Counted from the stretch's first letter, positions 24,010 to 32,260 are shown. The stretch: DNA of 64,000 nt from an uncultured Collinsella sp. (GCA_900768435.1 CAAGCW010000028.1:1-64000), one strand, 5' to 3'. Notes: generated from the sequence alone by a model not told the origin. Program-made: numbers and translations.

Positions 24010-25416
24010 GTGGCAGGTAAAAAGTTCTCCCTGTTCGAGGTCATCCTCTCGGTTATCTGCGTTGTCTTTACCATCGAGGCGGCCGCTCCGGCATCTGCCA
24101 TGGGTAACGTGCAGTTCTTCTGGTGGATCTTCCTCATCATTACGTTTTTGCTTCCCTATGGCCTGGTGGTGGCCGAGCTCGGTACGGCGTTCGATTCCGA
24201 GGGCGGCCTGTACGATTGGGTTCGCCTGGGCTTGGGCGACCGTTGGGGCGCCCGCTGCTCCTGGTGCTATTGGGTCAACTTTCCACTGTGGGTGGCAAGT
24301 ATCGCCTGCATGTTCCCCAGTGTCATCAATGCGGTATGGGGCATCGAATTTTCGCTTGGGGTCCGAATTGCCATCGAGCTTGCCTTTGTGTGGGGCGTCA
24401 CGGTCATGGCAATGCAGCCGGTGGCCGAGGCCGATTGGGTCATGGATGGCGGCGCCGTCATCAAGGTGCTCATTACCGCCGTGGTGGGAATCATCGGCAT
24501 CTGGTTTGCCTGCAACAACGGCTTTGCCAACGATATGTCGTTTAAGACATTTGTCCCCGATCTGGGAGACACTAACTCACTGACGTATCTTTCAATCATC
24601 CTATTCAACTTTATGGGCTTTGAGGTGGTCGCGACCTTTGCCAGCACGATGAAGAACCCATCGCGCGATATCCCCAAGGCGGTTATCGCCGGTGGCGTTG
24701 CCATCGCGGCGATCTACATTATCTGTGGCATCGGTATTGGAGCCGCGGTTCCCACCGAGCAGCTTTCACTCGATTCGGGCATTGTGGACGCGGTTGCCGC
24801 CATGGTGGGGCGCGCTCACCCGCTGACGATGGTCGTGGGCGTGGCCTTTCTGGTAACGCTGTTTGCCAACATGATCTGTTGGAGCTTTGGCGTCAACAAC
24901 GTGGCGAGCTATGCCGCGCGCCATGGCAACATGCCGCGTCCCTTTGCGCTGGTGTCCAAGAAGACCGGCATGCCCAACGGCTCGGCACTCATTAACGGTT
25001 GTTTTGCCAGCTTGGTGCTGCTACTTCAGATTCCGCTGGGTGAAGGTTCCGACGTCTTTTGGGTCTTCTTCTCGATGAACGTCGTCTTTCTGCTCATGAG
25101 CTATATCCCGATGTTCCCGGCGTTTTGGCGCCTGCGTAAATACGACGACCGCCCGCGTGTGTTTCGCGCGCCCTTCGAGGGCAAGGTGCTTGCGGTAGCG
25201 CTTGCGGTGCCGGTGGTAGAACTCGTGCTTTCGATTGTTGCGACAATCGTGCCGCTTAACAGCTCGCCCGCCGAGATGTCAAAGTTGCCGATCCTCATGG
25301 GTGTGGTGATCGGCGTGTTGCTGGGCGAGGTTTCGCGCCTCATATCGCGCCGCGGCCGCAGCATCGACAATCCCGGCGTTGGCGCAAGGGGGACAGGTCG
25401 CTTTGCATCAAAATAG
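24010..25416 (+). CDS. APC-family agmatine/putrescine antiporter, copy 2
   Basis: Second exchanger of 468 residues, paralogous to the protein at 20397 (shared stretches such as VQFFWWIFLIITFLLPYG, GLYDWVRLGLGDRWGARC and SIILFNFMGFEVV). It has about 12 membrane helices. The start is GTG at 24010 behind AGGGGGA. It follows aguA copy 1 after a long structured gap and a terminator, so it probably has its own promoter. Substrate may be agmatine/putrescine or a related polyamine or amino acid; the sequence does not tell. It ends in a bidirectional terminator shared with the small gene at 25455. Confidence 0.86.
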   Translation: MAGKKFSLFEVILSVICVVFTIEAAAPASAMGNVQFFWWIFLIITFLLPYGLVVAELGTAFDSEGGLYDWVRLGLGDRWGARCSWCYWVNFPLWVASIACMFPSVINAVWGIEFSLGVRIAIELAFVWGVTVMAMQPVAEADWVMDGGAVIKVLITAVVGIIGIWFACNNGFANDMSFKTFVPDLGDTNSLTYLSIILFNFMGFEVVATFASTMKNPSRDIPKAVIAGGVAIAAIYIICGIGIGAAVPTEQLSLDSGIVDAVAAMVGRAHPLTMVVGVAFLVTLFANMICWSFGVNNVASYAARHGNMPRPFALVSKKTGMPNGSALINGCFASLVLLLQIPLGEGSDVFWVFFSMNVVFLLMSYIPMFPAFWRLRKYDDRPRVFRAPFEGKVLAVALAVPVVELVLSIVATIVPLNSSPAEMSKLPILMGVVIGVLLGEVSRLISRRGRSIDNPGVGARGTGRFASK

Positions 25417-25447
25417 TAGCGCCGCGAGTTGCGCGGCGCTTGATGCA
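25404..25447. terminator. Bidirectional terminator between antiporter 2 and the small gene
   Basis: TGCATCAA/TTGATGCA outer arms enclose AGCGCCGCG/CGCGGCGCT around AGTTG. It overlaps the end of the antiporter gene and lies 8 nt before the end of the convergent 63-residue gene. Confidence 0.65.
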
Positions 25448-25454
25448 TCTTGGA

Positions 25455-25646
25455 TTACTGTTCGCGGTGCTCGGGATCAGAAGCGAGCTTAGGCGCAAAG
25501 TAGGGGACGTGGCCCAGGTAAGGGCAGCTGTCCGTGCGTTCGTCGACAACACAGGGGATATCGTCGTAGGTGAGTGAGTCGCTCAGGCGGGCGATGGCCT
25601 TGGCTGCAGGAGCGACGAGCATCTTGAGCGGTGCGATAGGCGCCAT
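25455..25646 (-). CDS. Small protein of 63 aa, unknown function
   Basis: AAAAGGAG lies six bases before the ATG, so translation is well supported. The product starts with a hydrophobic, Ala-rich stretch (MAPIAPLKMLVAPAAKAIA), then YDDIPCVVDERTDSCPYLGH and a short tail with VPYFAPKL. The two cysteines eleven residues apart and the Pro/Tyr-rich tail look conserved, though I know no family. It lies alone on the minus strand between the second antiporter and the soluble LuxR gene, inside the agmatine cluster. A structural or regulatory role in that cluster is possible but unproven. Confidence 0.6.
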   Translation of the reverse strand: MAPIAPLKMLVAPAAKAIARLSDSLTYDDIPCVVDERTDSCPYLGHVPYFAPKLASDPEHREQ

Positions 25647-25757
25647 GGCATCTCCTTTTCTTCATGCGACCCGTGTTTTGGCGTGAATGTATACGCCGCA
25701 AGTCTAGCATCCCGCCGCGGAGAGCTTCAAACCACCACAAAGGTGATGAGCAGATGC

Positions 25758-25876
25758 AAGTGAGTAGACTTTTTTGAACTTACCGAGCACATCGCAACAA
25801 ATACTCAATAAAACCGCAGGTCAGAGCTGTGGCGTTTTGGGGCGTGCTTGGTCTCCTACAAAAAGCCTGCTCACTT
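25758..25876. repeat. 119-nt inverted-repeat element, copy 2
   Basis: Same length and clear similarity to 17655-17773: AAGTGAGTAG arm, AATAAAACCGCAGGTCAGAG core, GTTTTGGGGCGTGCTTGGTC, right arm CTGCTCACTT. The flanking GACCGCCGCGA and TTTGCCCAGATAAAACCTGC are shared too, so the duplicated unit is about 230 nt. It is preceded by half of the CCACCACAAAGG hairpin at 25728. Confidence 0.75.
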
Positions 25877-25930
25877 GGTTTTTCTGCTAGAAGACCGCCG
25901 CGATGGAAGGCAGCTCCCTCGTGGCGGCAG

Positions 25931-25980
25931 ACATTTGCCCAGATAAAACCTGCCAAAATAAACCTGTCTATTCTTTGAGC
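25931..25980 (-). repeat. CCTGCCAAAA repeat, copy 2, degraded arm
   Basis: CCTGCCAAAATAAACCTGTC is intact, but the partner arm has decayed to ATTCTTTGAGCC, so the hairpin is weak here. Confidence 0.6.
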
Positions 25981-26011
25981 CAGAGCCGACAATAATTCAA
26001 ATGGCGAAATC

Positions 26012-26043
26012 AAAGGGCGTTCTCCGTATGGAAGGCGCCCTTT
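26012..26043 (-). terminator. Terminator of the soluble LuxR gene
   Basis: On the minus strand AAAAGGGCG pairs with CGCCCTTT, with TTTGATTTC following. It starts at the stop codon of the 26044 gene. Confidence 0.6.
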
Positions 26044-26847
26044 TTATCGCGGGATGTTTCGCGTGGCAGTCATGAGGCCCAGGCGGTTGCTGACGCCGAG
26101 CTTGCGATAGATGGCGTTGACATGCTTCTTGACGGTTGACTCGCTTATGAATAGCTCGTTTGCCATCTGTTTGTTCGTTTTGCCGTCGAGCATGAGCCGC
26201 ATGACTTCGGCTTCGCGCGGTTGGATATTGTGTTCTGTAATGAAAGCATTCAGCTCGTTTGTGTCTTCTGTCTGGGTGAGTTTAATGCCCCGAGGATAGA
26301 GGTTGGCGAGCGCGAGGCTCGCGTGCCGAGCGATTTCGAGCAGGATTGCGAGCTCGGTGTCGGTGAAGTCTCCGGCTGTGCGTTCGCGAAACAGGGTGAT
26401 GCTTCCTAGCGGCCTGTCGTTGTGCGCGAGCGTGGCCGTACAGCCAAAGTAGACGCCCTGCGGTTCCATCCATTTGCGATAGATGGGCGTGGCATCGCGT
26501 CGCTCGACGTCGACGAGGTCGAGGTCGCGGTAGACGCCGACCTTATGTAAGTCAAAGCTCCATGTTGTATAGTCCATCGCGGCGTAGCGGTTGTAGTAGT
26601 CGCTCAGTGCGCGGTCGTCCATTCCGCTGCTTGCGGGGTGGACGTAACGTGGGGCATCACTGCCCGCCGCCTCGATCAGGTCGAACATGGCGATCCGATG
26701 GGGCACGAGCCCTGTCGTTCCCTCGAGGGTCTCCTTTTGCAGCATATCGACACCGTGTGATGCGTGGATTGCGAGTGCGAGCTCGTTGAGGGCGGTCCAG
26801 GTCGTACTGTCCAGCTCAATAGTTTGCTGTTTATTGCATGGGGGCAT
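26044..26847 (-). CDS. LuxR-family regulator with a GAF-like sensor region
   Basis: The 267-residue soluble protein has an N-terminal ~190-residue region whose end (CTATLAHNDRPLGSITLFRE, then DTELAILLEIARHASLALAN) reads like a GAF domain. The C-terminal LuxR helix-turn-helix follows: IQPREAEVMRLMLDGKTNKQ, then SESTVKKHVNAIYRKLGV. I start at 26847 behind AAAGGAC; the longer frame to 26883 has no such site. It is divergent from the second agmatine deiminase gene at 27026 and may control it. The signal is unknown. Together with the membrane LuxR at 17894 it flanks the agmatine cluster. Confidence 0.85.
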   Translation of the reverse strand: MPPCNKQQTIELDSTTWTALNELALAIHASHGVDMLQKETLEGTTGLVPHRIAMFDLIEAAGSDAPRYVHPASSGMDDRALSDYYNRYAAMDYTTWSFDLHKVGVYRDLDLVDVERRDATPIYRKWMEPQGVYFGCTATLAHNDRPLGSITLFRERTAGDFTDTELAILLEIARHASLALANLYPRGIKLTQTEDTNELNAFITEHNIQPREAEVMRLMLDGKTNKQMANELFISESTVKKHVNAIYRKLGVSNRLGLMTATRNIPR

Positions 26848-27025
26848 AGGGCGTCCTTTCCATTGTGGAACCCAGTATGTCATGTTCTCGGCCTGAATAG
26901 AACTTTAGGTCAGCGAATGGTATACCGTCGGTCGCTGAAAGGGGCTCGAGGGACCATTGAGAACATCTCGGTGCGGCCGCATCATGGTCTCGTCAAGCAA
27001 AAGCACCGAGATTTAGGAGCTTGAA

Positions 27026-28147
27026 ATGAAGACCATTTACGAGAGCGAGTCTACGCCAAAGAAGGACGGATTCTACATGCCCGGCGAGTACGAAGAGCAG
27101 GAGCGCACCTGGATTTTGTGGCCGCATCGCTCGGATGTGTGGCGCTGCGGTGCCAAGCCGGCGCAGAAGGTCTTCACCGAGATCATCAAGACCATTGCAC
27201 GTTTTCAGCCCATCACTGTGGGCGTCAACACCGAAGACTTCCCCGCGGTGTGTGAGATCTTCGACGGCGTTGAAAACGTGCGCGTTATCCACATGGAGTA
27301 CAACGACAGCTGGATTCGCGACCCCGGCCCGGCATTCCTCGTTAATGACAATGGTGAGGTTGCTCTTTCGCACTTCCACTTTAATGCTTACGGCGGTTTC
27401 ATTGACGGCCTGTATTTCCCGTGGGACAAGGACGCTTCCATTGGCCTGCAGGTGGCACAGCTCGAGCAGGTTAACCGCTATCGTCCCGAGGATTATATCC
27501 TCGAGGGCGGCTCGTTCAACTGTGATGGTCAAGGCACCGTCGTGACCACCGAGATGTGTCTGCTCAACGAGGACCGCAACCCGCAGTACACCAAGGAGCA
27601 GATTGAGGAGAAGCTCTCTGAGTATCTCGGTATCGAGAAGGTTATCTGGATCAAGGACGGTATCGATCCGTACGAAACGAACGGTCATGTGGACGACGTC
27701 GCATGCTTTAGTGCGCCCGGCGAGGTCTGCTGCATGTGGACCGATGATCCCAACCATAAGTTCTACAAGGAGTGCCAAGAGGCGTATAAGACGCTTTCCG
27801 AGACGACGGATGCCCGTGGCCGCAAGCTTAAGATCCACAAGGTGATTATGCCTGCGACCTCGGTATATATGACCGAGGAGGAGGCATCGACCATCGATCC
27901 GGTCGAGGGTGTGCTGCCGCGTACTCCCGAGGACGCTTTCGAGCCGAGCTACCTCAACTTCCTGCCCATCAACGGGGCGGTGCTGGTGCCACAGTTTGGC
28001 GACCCCAACGATGCCCAGGCGCTCAAGGATATCCAGGCTGCTTATCCGGACCGTGAAGTCATCGGTATCATGACTCGCGAGGTTATCTACGGCGGCGGCA
28101 ACATCCACTACATCACCCAACAGCAGCCCAAGGCGCGCTGCAAGTAG
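27026..28147 (+). CDS. Agmatine deiminase paralogue lacking the catalytic cysteine
   Basis: The 373-residue protein has the usual agmatine deiminase length and nearly all its motifs: NDSWIRDPGPAFLVN, LEGGSFNCDGQGT, ETNGHVDDVACF. But the active-site motif reads GGGNIHYITQQ. The codon is TAC where the first copy (22205) has a Cys codon. That Cys is the nucleophile of the guanidino-group-modifying family, so this protein is predicted not to deiminate. It may bind agmatine as a sensor or partner subunit, or act on something else. GGAGCTTGAA precedes the ATG. It is divergent from a LuxR-family gene. Confidence 0.9.
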   Translation: MKTIYESESTPKKDGFYMPGEYEEQERTWILWPHRSDVWRCGAKPAQKVFTEIIKTIARFQPITVGVNTEDFPAVCEIFDGVENVRVIHMEYNDSWIRDPGPAFLVNDNGEVALSHFHFNAYGGFIDGLYFPWDKDASIGLQVAQLEQVNRYRPEDYILEGGSFNCDGQGTVVTTEMCLLNEDRNPQYTKEQIEEKLSEYLGIEKVIWIKDGIDPYETNGHVDDVACFSAPGEVCCMWTDDPNHKFYKECQEAYKTLSETTDARGRKLKIHKVIMPATSVYMTEEEASTIDPVEGVLPRTPEDAFEPSYLNFLPINGAVLVPQFGDPNDAQALKDIQAAYPDREVIGIMTREVIYGGGNIHYITQQQPKARCK

Positions 28148-28187
28148 AGGCGGTTGCAGGCACACGGGGTAGTGTCGATATGACCTG

Positions 28188-28221
28188 GGGCCCGCTGGCG
28201 CACACGCTGGCGGGCCCTTTT
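28188..28221 (+). terminator. Terminator after the second agmatine deiminase gene
   Basis: GGGCCCGC and GCGGGCCC enclose TGGCGCACACGCTG, followed by TTTT, 40 nt past the stop codon. Confidence 0.75.
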
Positions 28222-28287
28222 GCGTGCGGCGGGCAGCGTTGCACGCGGGCACTCGGGTCTAAGCGAGGGTACCAGGGGCCTTGCTTA

Positions 28288-28325
28288 TCGTCGATAGTTG
28301 GTCTAGAATCGTCGATAGTCGATGA
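28288..28325 (+). promoter_or_regulatory. Direct repeats ahead of the AlbA_2 gene
   Basis: TCGTCGATAGT occurs twice about 22 nt apart, just upstream of the start codon at 28337, with a further GTCGATGAT. The position suggests an operator overlapping the promoter or leader, perhaps for autoregulation. Confidence 0.45.
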
Positions 28326-28336
28326 TAGGGGGTAGC

Positions 28337-29887
28337 ATGCAGCTTGTTGAAAGTGAGACCGTTGAGTTCAAGTGCACATTTACCCCTAAGCTGCTCAAAG
28401 CTGTGGTGGCGTTTGCCAATTCAAATGGTGGTACCTTGTATATCGGAATCGACGATTTTGGCAGCATCATCGGCGTGGACGATATCGATGCCACCATGCT
28501 TCAATGCTCTAATGCAATAACCGATGGCGTGTATCCCGACGTTTCTGAAATCACGACGGTCTCCGCATTGGACATCGATGGCGCGGCGTTGGTGAAAATC
28601 GAGGTTGAAGCGGGTCCTCACAAGCCGTACTGCCTGTGCTCGAAGGGATTTGTTCCCGCCGGGGTATATCGGCGCCTGGGTCCTGCCAACGTGCCCATCG
28701 AGATGGCCCAGATCCGCTCGATGATCAAGCGCACCGACGGCGATTATTTTGAGACCGCGCGCTCTCATGAACAGAGCTTGACGTTTTTTGAAGCCGAGCG
28801 GGTCTTTAGGCGCGCGGAGATTACGTTTGACCAAACCTCTCAAAAGAATCTCGGCCTTATCGATGAGTTGGGCTTTTACACCAATTTGGCACTGCTGGTC
28901 TCTGACCAAAACCCCTTTGCAGTCCGCGCTGGCCTCTTCAACGACGATGCGTATACCGAGTTTATCGACCGTCAGGATGGCGAGGGCTCGATCTTCAGGC
29001 AGATAGAGGATATCGAACGGTTCCTCAATATATCGAACGCAACGCGTATGTACTTTGTGCCGGGAAGGCTCGATCGCATAGATAAGGACGACTATCCCCG
29101 CGAGGCTGTTCGAGAGGGAATTCTGAACCTGTTTATCCATCGCGACTACGAATCTTCGGTGGCGTCTCTTATCAAGATGAGCCGTACGGCGCTTGAATTT
29201 ACCAATGCGGGAGGGCCGCAGCACATCAGCGTCGAGGAGGCGCTTGCGGGCGGCTCGGACGCTCGGAATCCAAAGCTGCAACTGCTCTTTTTGCGTCTGG
29301 GGATGGTTGAGGCGTTTGGAACGGGCCTCAAGGGGATCCGTGCGCTCTATGAGGCGGAAGGGTTGGAACCCGAAGTCTGCGCCTACCCTGCAATGTTTAG
29401 GTTGTCGCTGCCCAACGTCAACGCCGTGCGCAATTCCTATCTGACGCCTCGTGGCAATAGCGGTCCCAACTTGCGTGGGGATTACAGCGATTATGAGCAG
29501 CTCGAGCGGGAAGGGGCGCTGCCGCCCGATGTTTCGCAGGCGTTTGCATCCGTGCGAGCGCAGCGAGAGGGGCACGTGTCGATGAATGGCGACTGCGGCC
29601 ACGAGGTGCGCGCCAAGCTCGTGGAGGAGCTTGGCTTTGATGTTGCGTGCAAGGCGTCCGCGATGCTACAGGATGTCTCGGACGAGCGACGTGGTGGATA
29701 CGCTCGCGCCTTGATTCGCTTTGCCCTTGAGCGGCCCCGCGGTTTTACGCGCCAGGATGCTTCGGACGCTCTGGGAACTGGGCGCGACGTGACGCTGCGG
29801 GTTATCAACGGTTTGCTTGAGGAAGGCGCACTCGTTAAAGAGGGGCGCGCTCGGGCGACGAGATATCGCGCTGTCGGGCAGGTTTAG
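28337..29887 (+). CDS. AlbA_2/Schlafen-type domain protein with HATPase_c_4 region
   Basis: The 516-residue protein starts with an AlbA_2 (Schlafen-type) putative DNA/RNA-binding domain: ESETVEFKCTFTPK, then VVAFANSNGGTLYIGIDDFG near residues 28-48. A central stretch (LFIHRDYESSVASLIKMSRT, then FTNAGG) matches the RecG-like C-terminal region of these regulators. The C-terminal ~65 residues read as a winged helix (FTRQDASDALGTGRDVTLRV). Such proteins are often annotated as ATP-dependent helicases or regulators, without firm biochemistry. I start at the ATG at 28337 behind AGGGGGT. Single gene, with TCGTCGATAGT direct repeats upstream. Confidence 0.85.
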   Translation: MQLVESETVEFKCTFTPKLLKAVVAFANSNGGTLYIGIDDFGSIIGVDDIDATMLQCSNAITDGVYPDVSEITTVSALDIDGAALVKIEVEAGPHKPYCLCSKGFVPAGVYRRLGPANVPIEMAQIRSMIKRTDGDYFETARSHEQSLTFFEAERVFRRAEITFDQTSQKNLGLIDELGFYTNLALLVSDQNPFAVRAGLFNDDAYTEFIDRQDGEGSIFRQIEDIERFLNISNATRMYFVPGRLDRIDKDDYPREAVREGILNLFIHRDYESSVASLIKMSRTALEFTNAGGPQHISVEEALAGGSDARNPKLQLLFLRLGMVEAFGTGLKGIRALYEAEGLEPEVCAYPAMFRLSLPNVNAVRNSYLTPRGNSGPNLRGDYSDYEQLEREGALPPDVSQAFASVRAQREGHVSMNGDCGHEVRAKLVEELGFDVACKASAMLQDVSDERRGGYARALIRFALERPRGFTRQDASDALGTGRDVTLRVINGLLEEGALVKEGRARATRYRAVGQV

Positions 29888-29969
29888 GGACGGGCGGTCC
29901 GGCCCCCTGGGTTATTCCTGGGCAGAGGCCAAGGGCCGGGTGCCCGGCGCACCTTGATTGAAGGGGTAC

Positions 29970-30614
29970 TTAGAGCGTGCCTCCGTACATATAGACGATA
30001 AATCCGTCACCGGTGTCTTGGCTGTGGTCCTCTAGGATGCGCTTCATGTTGAGGTGCTCGTAAAACTGCCAGTCGGAGTTGCAGTCGCTCATCAGGAAGA
30101 ATTTGGTGCAGCCTGCCTTGGCGAGCTCGGCGCGCGCAAGGTCGATGAGCTCGCGGCCGAGTCCCTTGCCCTGCCATTCAGGCACAATGATAATCAAGTT
30201 GAGCTGACCCTGGGCATATTCGTTGCCCGTGGCGGCAAAGCGGTCGGCTGTGGCCTTTTCGCGGCTGTCTCCAAAGAGCGAGCCTTCGAGTTTGGCATCG
30301 GCGGTCTTTGCCATCTCGGTTGCCTGGATAAACAGCTTGTCGTAACAGGGCTCCCAGATGGGATTGGTACGCGGCTTGCCGTCCTCGAAGATGCCGATGC
30401 AGCAGGCGGCGATAATGCGGCCCTCAGCCTCGGCGACGAGCGCGATGGGGGAGCGCTGCAGCTGCATGGCAATGTTAAAGCGCGCGCAGAAATCGGCAGC
30501 TTCGGCGTCGCCGCGGTTGCGCAGCGTGTTGCACCACAGCTGGTTGTAGATGGCAGCGATGCCGGCCAGGTCATCGAGCGTGGCGGCGCGCAGGGTTACG
30601 TTGTCAAGGCTCAT
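29970..30614 (-). CDS. GNAT-family N-acetyltransferase
   Basis: The 214-residue product carries the acetyl-CoA-binding motif VPEWQGKGLGRELIDLARAE near residues 140-160 and the preceding strand QLNLIIIV. The C-terminal YEHLNMKRIL fits the last strands of the fold. I choose the ATG at 30614 behind GGAAGGAG rather than a TTG five codons upstream. It appears monocistronic. The substrate cannot be predicted; the family acetylates small molecules, peptides or antibiotics. Confidence 0.83.
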   Translation of the reverse strand: MSLDNVTLRAATLDDLAGIAAIYNQLWCNTLRNRGDAEAADFCARFNIAMQLQRSPIALVAEAEGRIIAACCIGIFEDGKPRTNPIWEPCYDKLFIQATEMAKTADAKLEGSLFGDSREKATADRFAATGNEYAQGQLNLIIIVPEWQGKGLGRELIDLARAELAKAGCTKFFLMSDCNSDWQFYEHLNMKRILEDHSQDTGDGFIVYMYGGTL

Positions 30615-30762
30615 GGAGGCTCCTTCCAAGTTGGGTCAGGCCACCTCTGAGTGTGACATGGCCGCAGAGCGCCCGCATCAATCATTCGGCAGACGAGCCA
30701 CGATACCTCGGGGACGGAGGGCCCTAAGAAGGAATGAGGGCGGATTTTCGGACACTTGCTCG

Positions 30763-30830
30763 ATGAGAGTGGATAATCTCCCACTTTTAGCGCTGGTATA
30801 GGCCAAAAACGGGAGATTATCCACTCTCAT
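30763..30830 (+). repeat. Palindromic element C, copy 2
   Basis: Arms ATGAGAGTGGATAATCTCCC and its exact complement enclose a loop with AGGCCAAAAAC. The loop is the reverse complement of that in copy 1 (4949-5016), so the copies are in opposite orientation. Only 5 nt separate it from element B copy 2. Confidence 0.8.
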
Positions 30831-30835
30831 TCTGG

Positions 30836-30893
30836 GTAGTCGTTGGGGACGTTCTTAAACGACCAGTCATTAAAGAACGTCCCCAACGACTAC
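30836..30893 (+). repeat. Palindromic element B, copy 2
   Basis: GTAGTCGTTGGGGACGTTCT and its exact complement enclose AAACGACCAGTCATTA. Compared with copy 1 at 4797 the stem has one A-T pair changed to G-C on both strands. Confidence 0.8.
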
Positions 30894-30955
30894 CCCAAAA
30901 GGAGCGTCCCCAAGTGCCAGCTTTGGTAACGATGCTGGTATAAAAACGTCAGCGA

Positions 30956-31055
30956 AAACCCGTCAGAGCGAGCAAGGTGCCTTGAAGCGAGGCGGCATTG
31001 ACCTTTTGGTCATGCCGTCGAAGCTGAAAGGCAGATTGCTCGCTCTGGCGGGTTT
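30956..31055 (-). repeat. Nested inverted repeat 3' of DAHP synthase
   Basis: A 20-bp outer stem (AACCCGTCAGAGCGAGCAA and partner, few mismatches) encloses internal strands GGTGCCTTGAAGCGAGG and TCGAAGCTGAAAGGCAG, and an inner hairpin CGGCATTGACC/GGTCATGCCG. On the minus strand it begins 41 nt after the DAHP synthase stop codon. Same architecture as class 1 but different internal-loop sequence. The rest of 30615-31096 holds elements B and C. Confidence 0.7.
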
Positions 31056-31096
31056 GCAGCGTCGGCCGGTTACGGCGTTTGGTAAAACGCCGTAAC

Positions 31097-32128
31097 CTAC
31101 ACCCGCTCCGCGATCTCGTGGATGAGGTAGTCGGTCTTTTCCCAGCCCAGGCACGGGTCGGTGATCGACTTGCCAAAGACGCCGCCATCGACTGGCTGAT
31201 TGCCATCCTCCAGGTAGGACTCGATCATAAAGCCCTTGACCAGCTTGGAGATGGACTCGTTGCGGCGGCAGCTGTCGAGCACCTCTTTGCAAATGCGGTA
31301 CTGCTCCAGCGGGCGCTTGCCCGAGTTGTCGTGGTTGCAGTCGATGACCGCCGCCGGGTTGGCGTAGCCGGCATGCTCGGTATAGCGCTCGGCCAGGCGC
31401 TCCAGGTGCTCGTAGTGGTAGTTGGGGTAGGTGCGACCGTCGAGACCGATGTAGCCACGCATGACGGCGTGTGCGAGCGGGTTGCCGTCGCACTCGACCT
31501 CCCAGTTGCGGAAGATAAAGCTCTGATGTGCCTGGGCGGCGTAGATGGAGTTGAGCATAACGGTGGTGGAACCGGCGGTGGGGTTTTTCATGCCCACAGG
31601 CACCGAAATGCCGCTCGACACCAGACGATGCTCCTGATTCTCGACCGAGCGCGCGCCCACGGCGACGTAGCTCAGCAGGTCGACGAGGTACTGGTAGTTG
31701 GACGGGTAGAGCATCTCGTCGGCGGTAAAGAAACCGGTCTCCTCGATGACGCGCAGGTGCATGTGGCGGATGGCCTTGACGCCTTCGAGCAGGTCATCGG
31801 GCGCCTCGGGGTCGGGGTTGTGCAGCAGGCCTTTGTAGCCAGTGCCCTTGGTGCGCGGCTTGTTGGTGTAGACGCGCGGAATGATGATGAGTTTGTCCTT
31901 GACCTCTTCGGCGACCTTGGCCAGTCGGTTCATGTACTCAAGCACCGAGTCCTCGCGGTCGGCAGAGCACGGGCCGATGATGAGCACCTTGCGTGCGTCC
32001 TCGCCGGTAAAGACCTTGGCGACCTCGGCGTCGAATGCCTGCTTTTTGGCGGTAAGCTCGGCAGAAAGCGGCATTTCCTCGCGGATCTCCATGGGGATCG
32101 GCAGCCTGCGCTTGAATTCCATGGCCAT
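31097..32128 (-). CDS. aroG: 3-deoxy-7-phosphoheptulonate synthase, AroG/F/H type
   Basis: First enzyme of aromatic amino acid synthesis: joins phosphoenolpyruvate and erythrose 4-phosphate. The 343-residue length fits the class I-alpha (AroFGH) group, with KVLIIGPCSADREDS, RVYTNKPRTKGTGYKGL, GARSVENQEHRLVSSG, MKNPTAGS and IDCNHDNSGKRP all present. The start at 32128 follows AAAGGAGG. It stands alone, with no other aro genes nearby. Feedback specificity (Phe, Tyr or Trp) cannot be judged. A nested stem element follows its stop codon. Confidence 0.92.
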   Translation of the reverse strand: MAMEFKRRLPIPMEIREEMPLSAELTAKKQAFDAEVAKVFTGEDARKVLIIGPCSADREDSVLEYMNRLAKVAEEVKDKLIIIPRVYTNKPRTKGTGYKGLLHNPDPEAPDDLLEGVKAIRHMHLRVIEETGFFTADEMLYPSNYQYLVDLLSYVAVGARSVENQEHRLVSSGISVPVGMKNPTAGSTTVMLNSIYAAQAHQSFIFRNWEVECDGNPLAHAVMRGYIGLDGRTYPNYHYEHLERLAERYTEHAGYANPAAVIDCNHDNSGKRPLEQYRICKEVLDSCRRNESISKLVKGFMIESYLEDGNQPVDGGVFGKSITDPCLGWEKTDYLIHEIAERV

Positions 32129-32219
32129 ATGGGGCCTCCTTTATCAATTAACGGCAACAATTGGCGAATTCTCGAATGCTCGGCATTATCCGCTGTCGCA
32201 CGCTAAAGTGCAAGTGAAA

Positions 32220-32260
32220 CCTGCCGAAAAGGGACAGGTTTATTTTGGTCGGTTTTATCT
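32220..32260 (+). repeat. CCTGCCAAAA repeat, copy 3
   Basis: CCTGCCGAAAAGGGACAGGT then TTATTTTGGTCGG and TTTTATC. It lies upstream of DAHP synthase rather than after a gene, so here it is not an obvious terminator. Confidence 0.7.
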
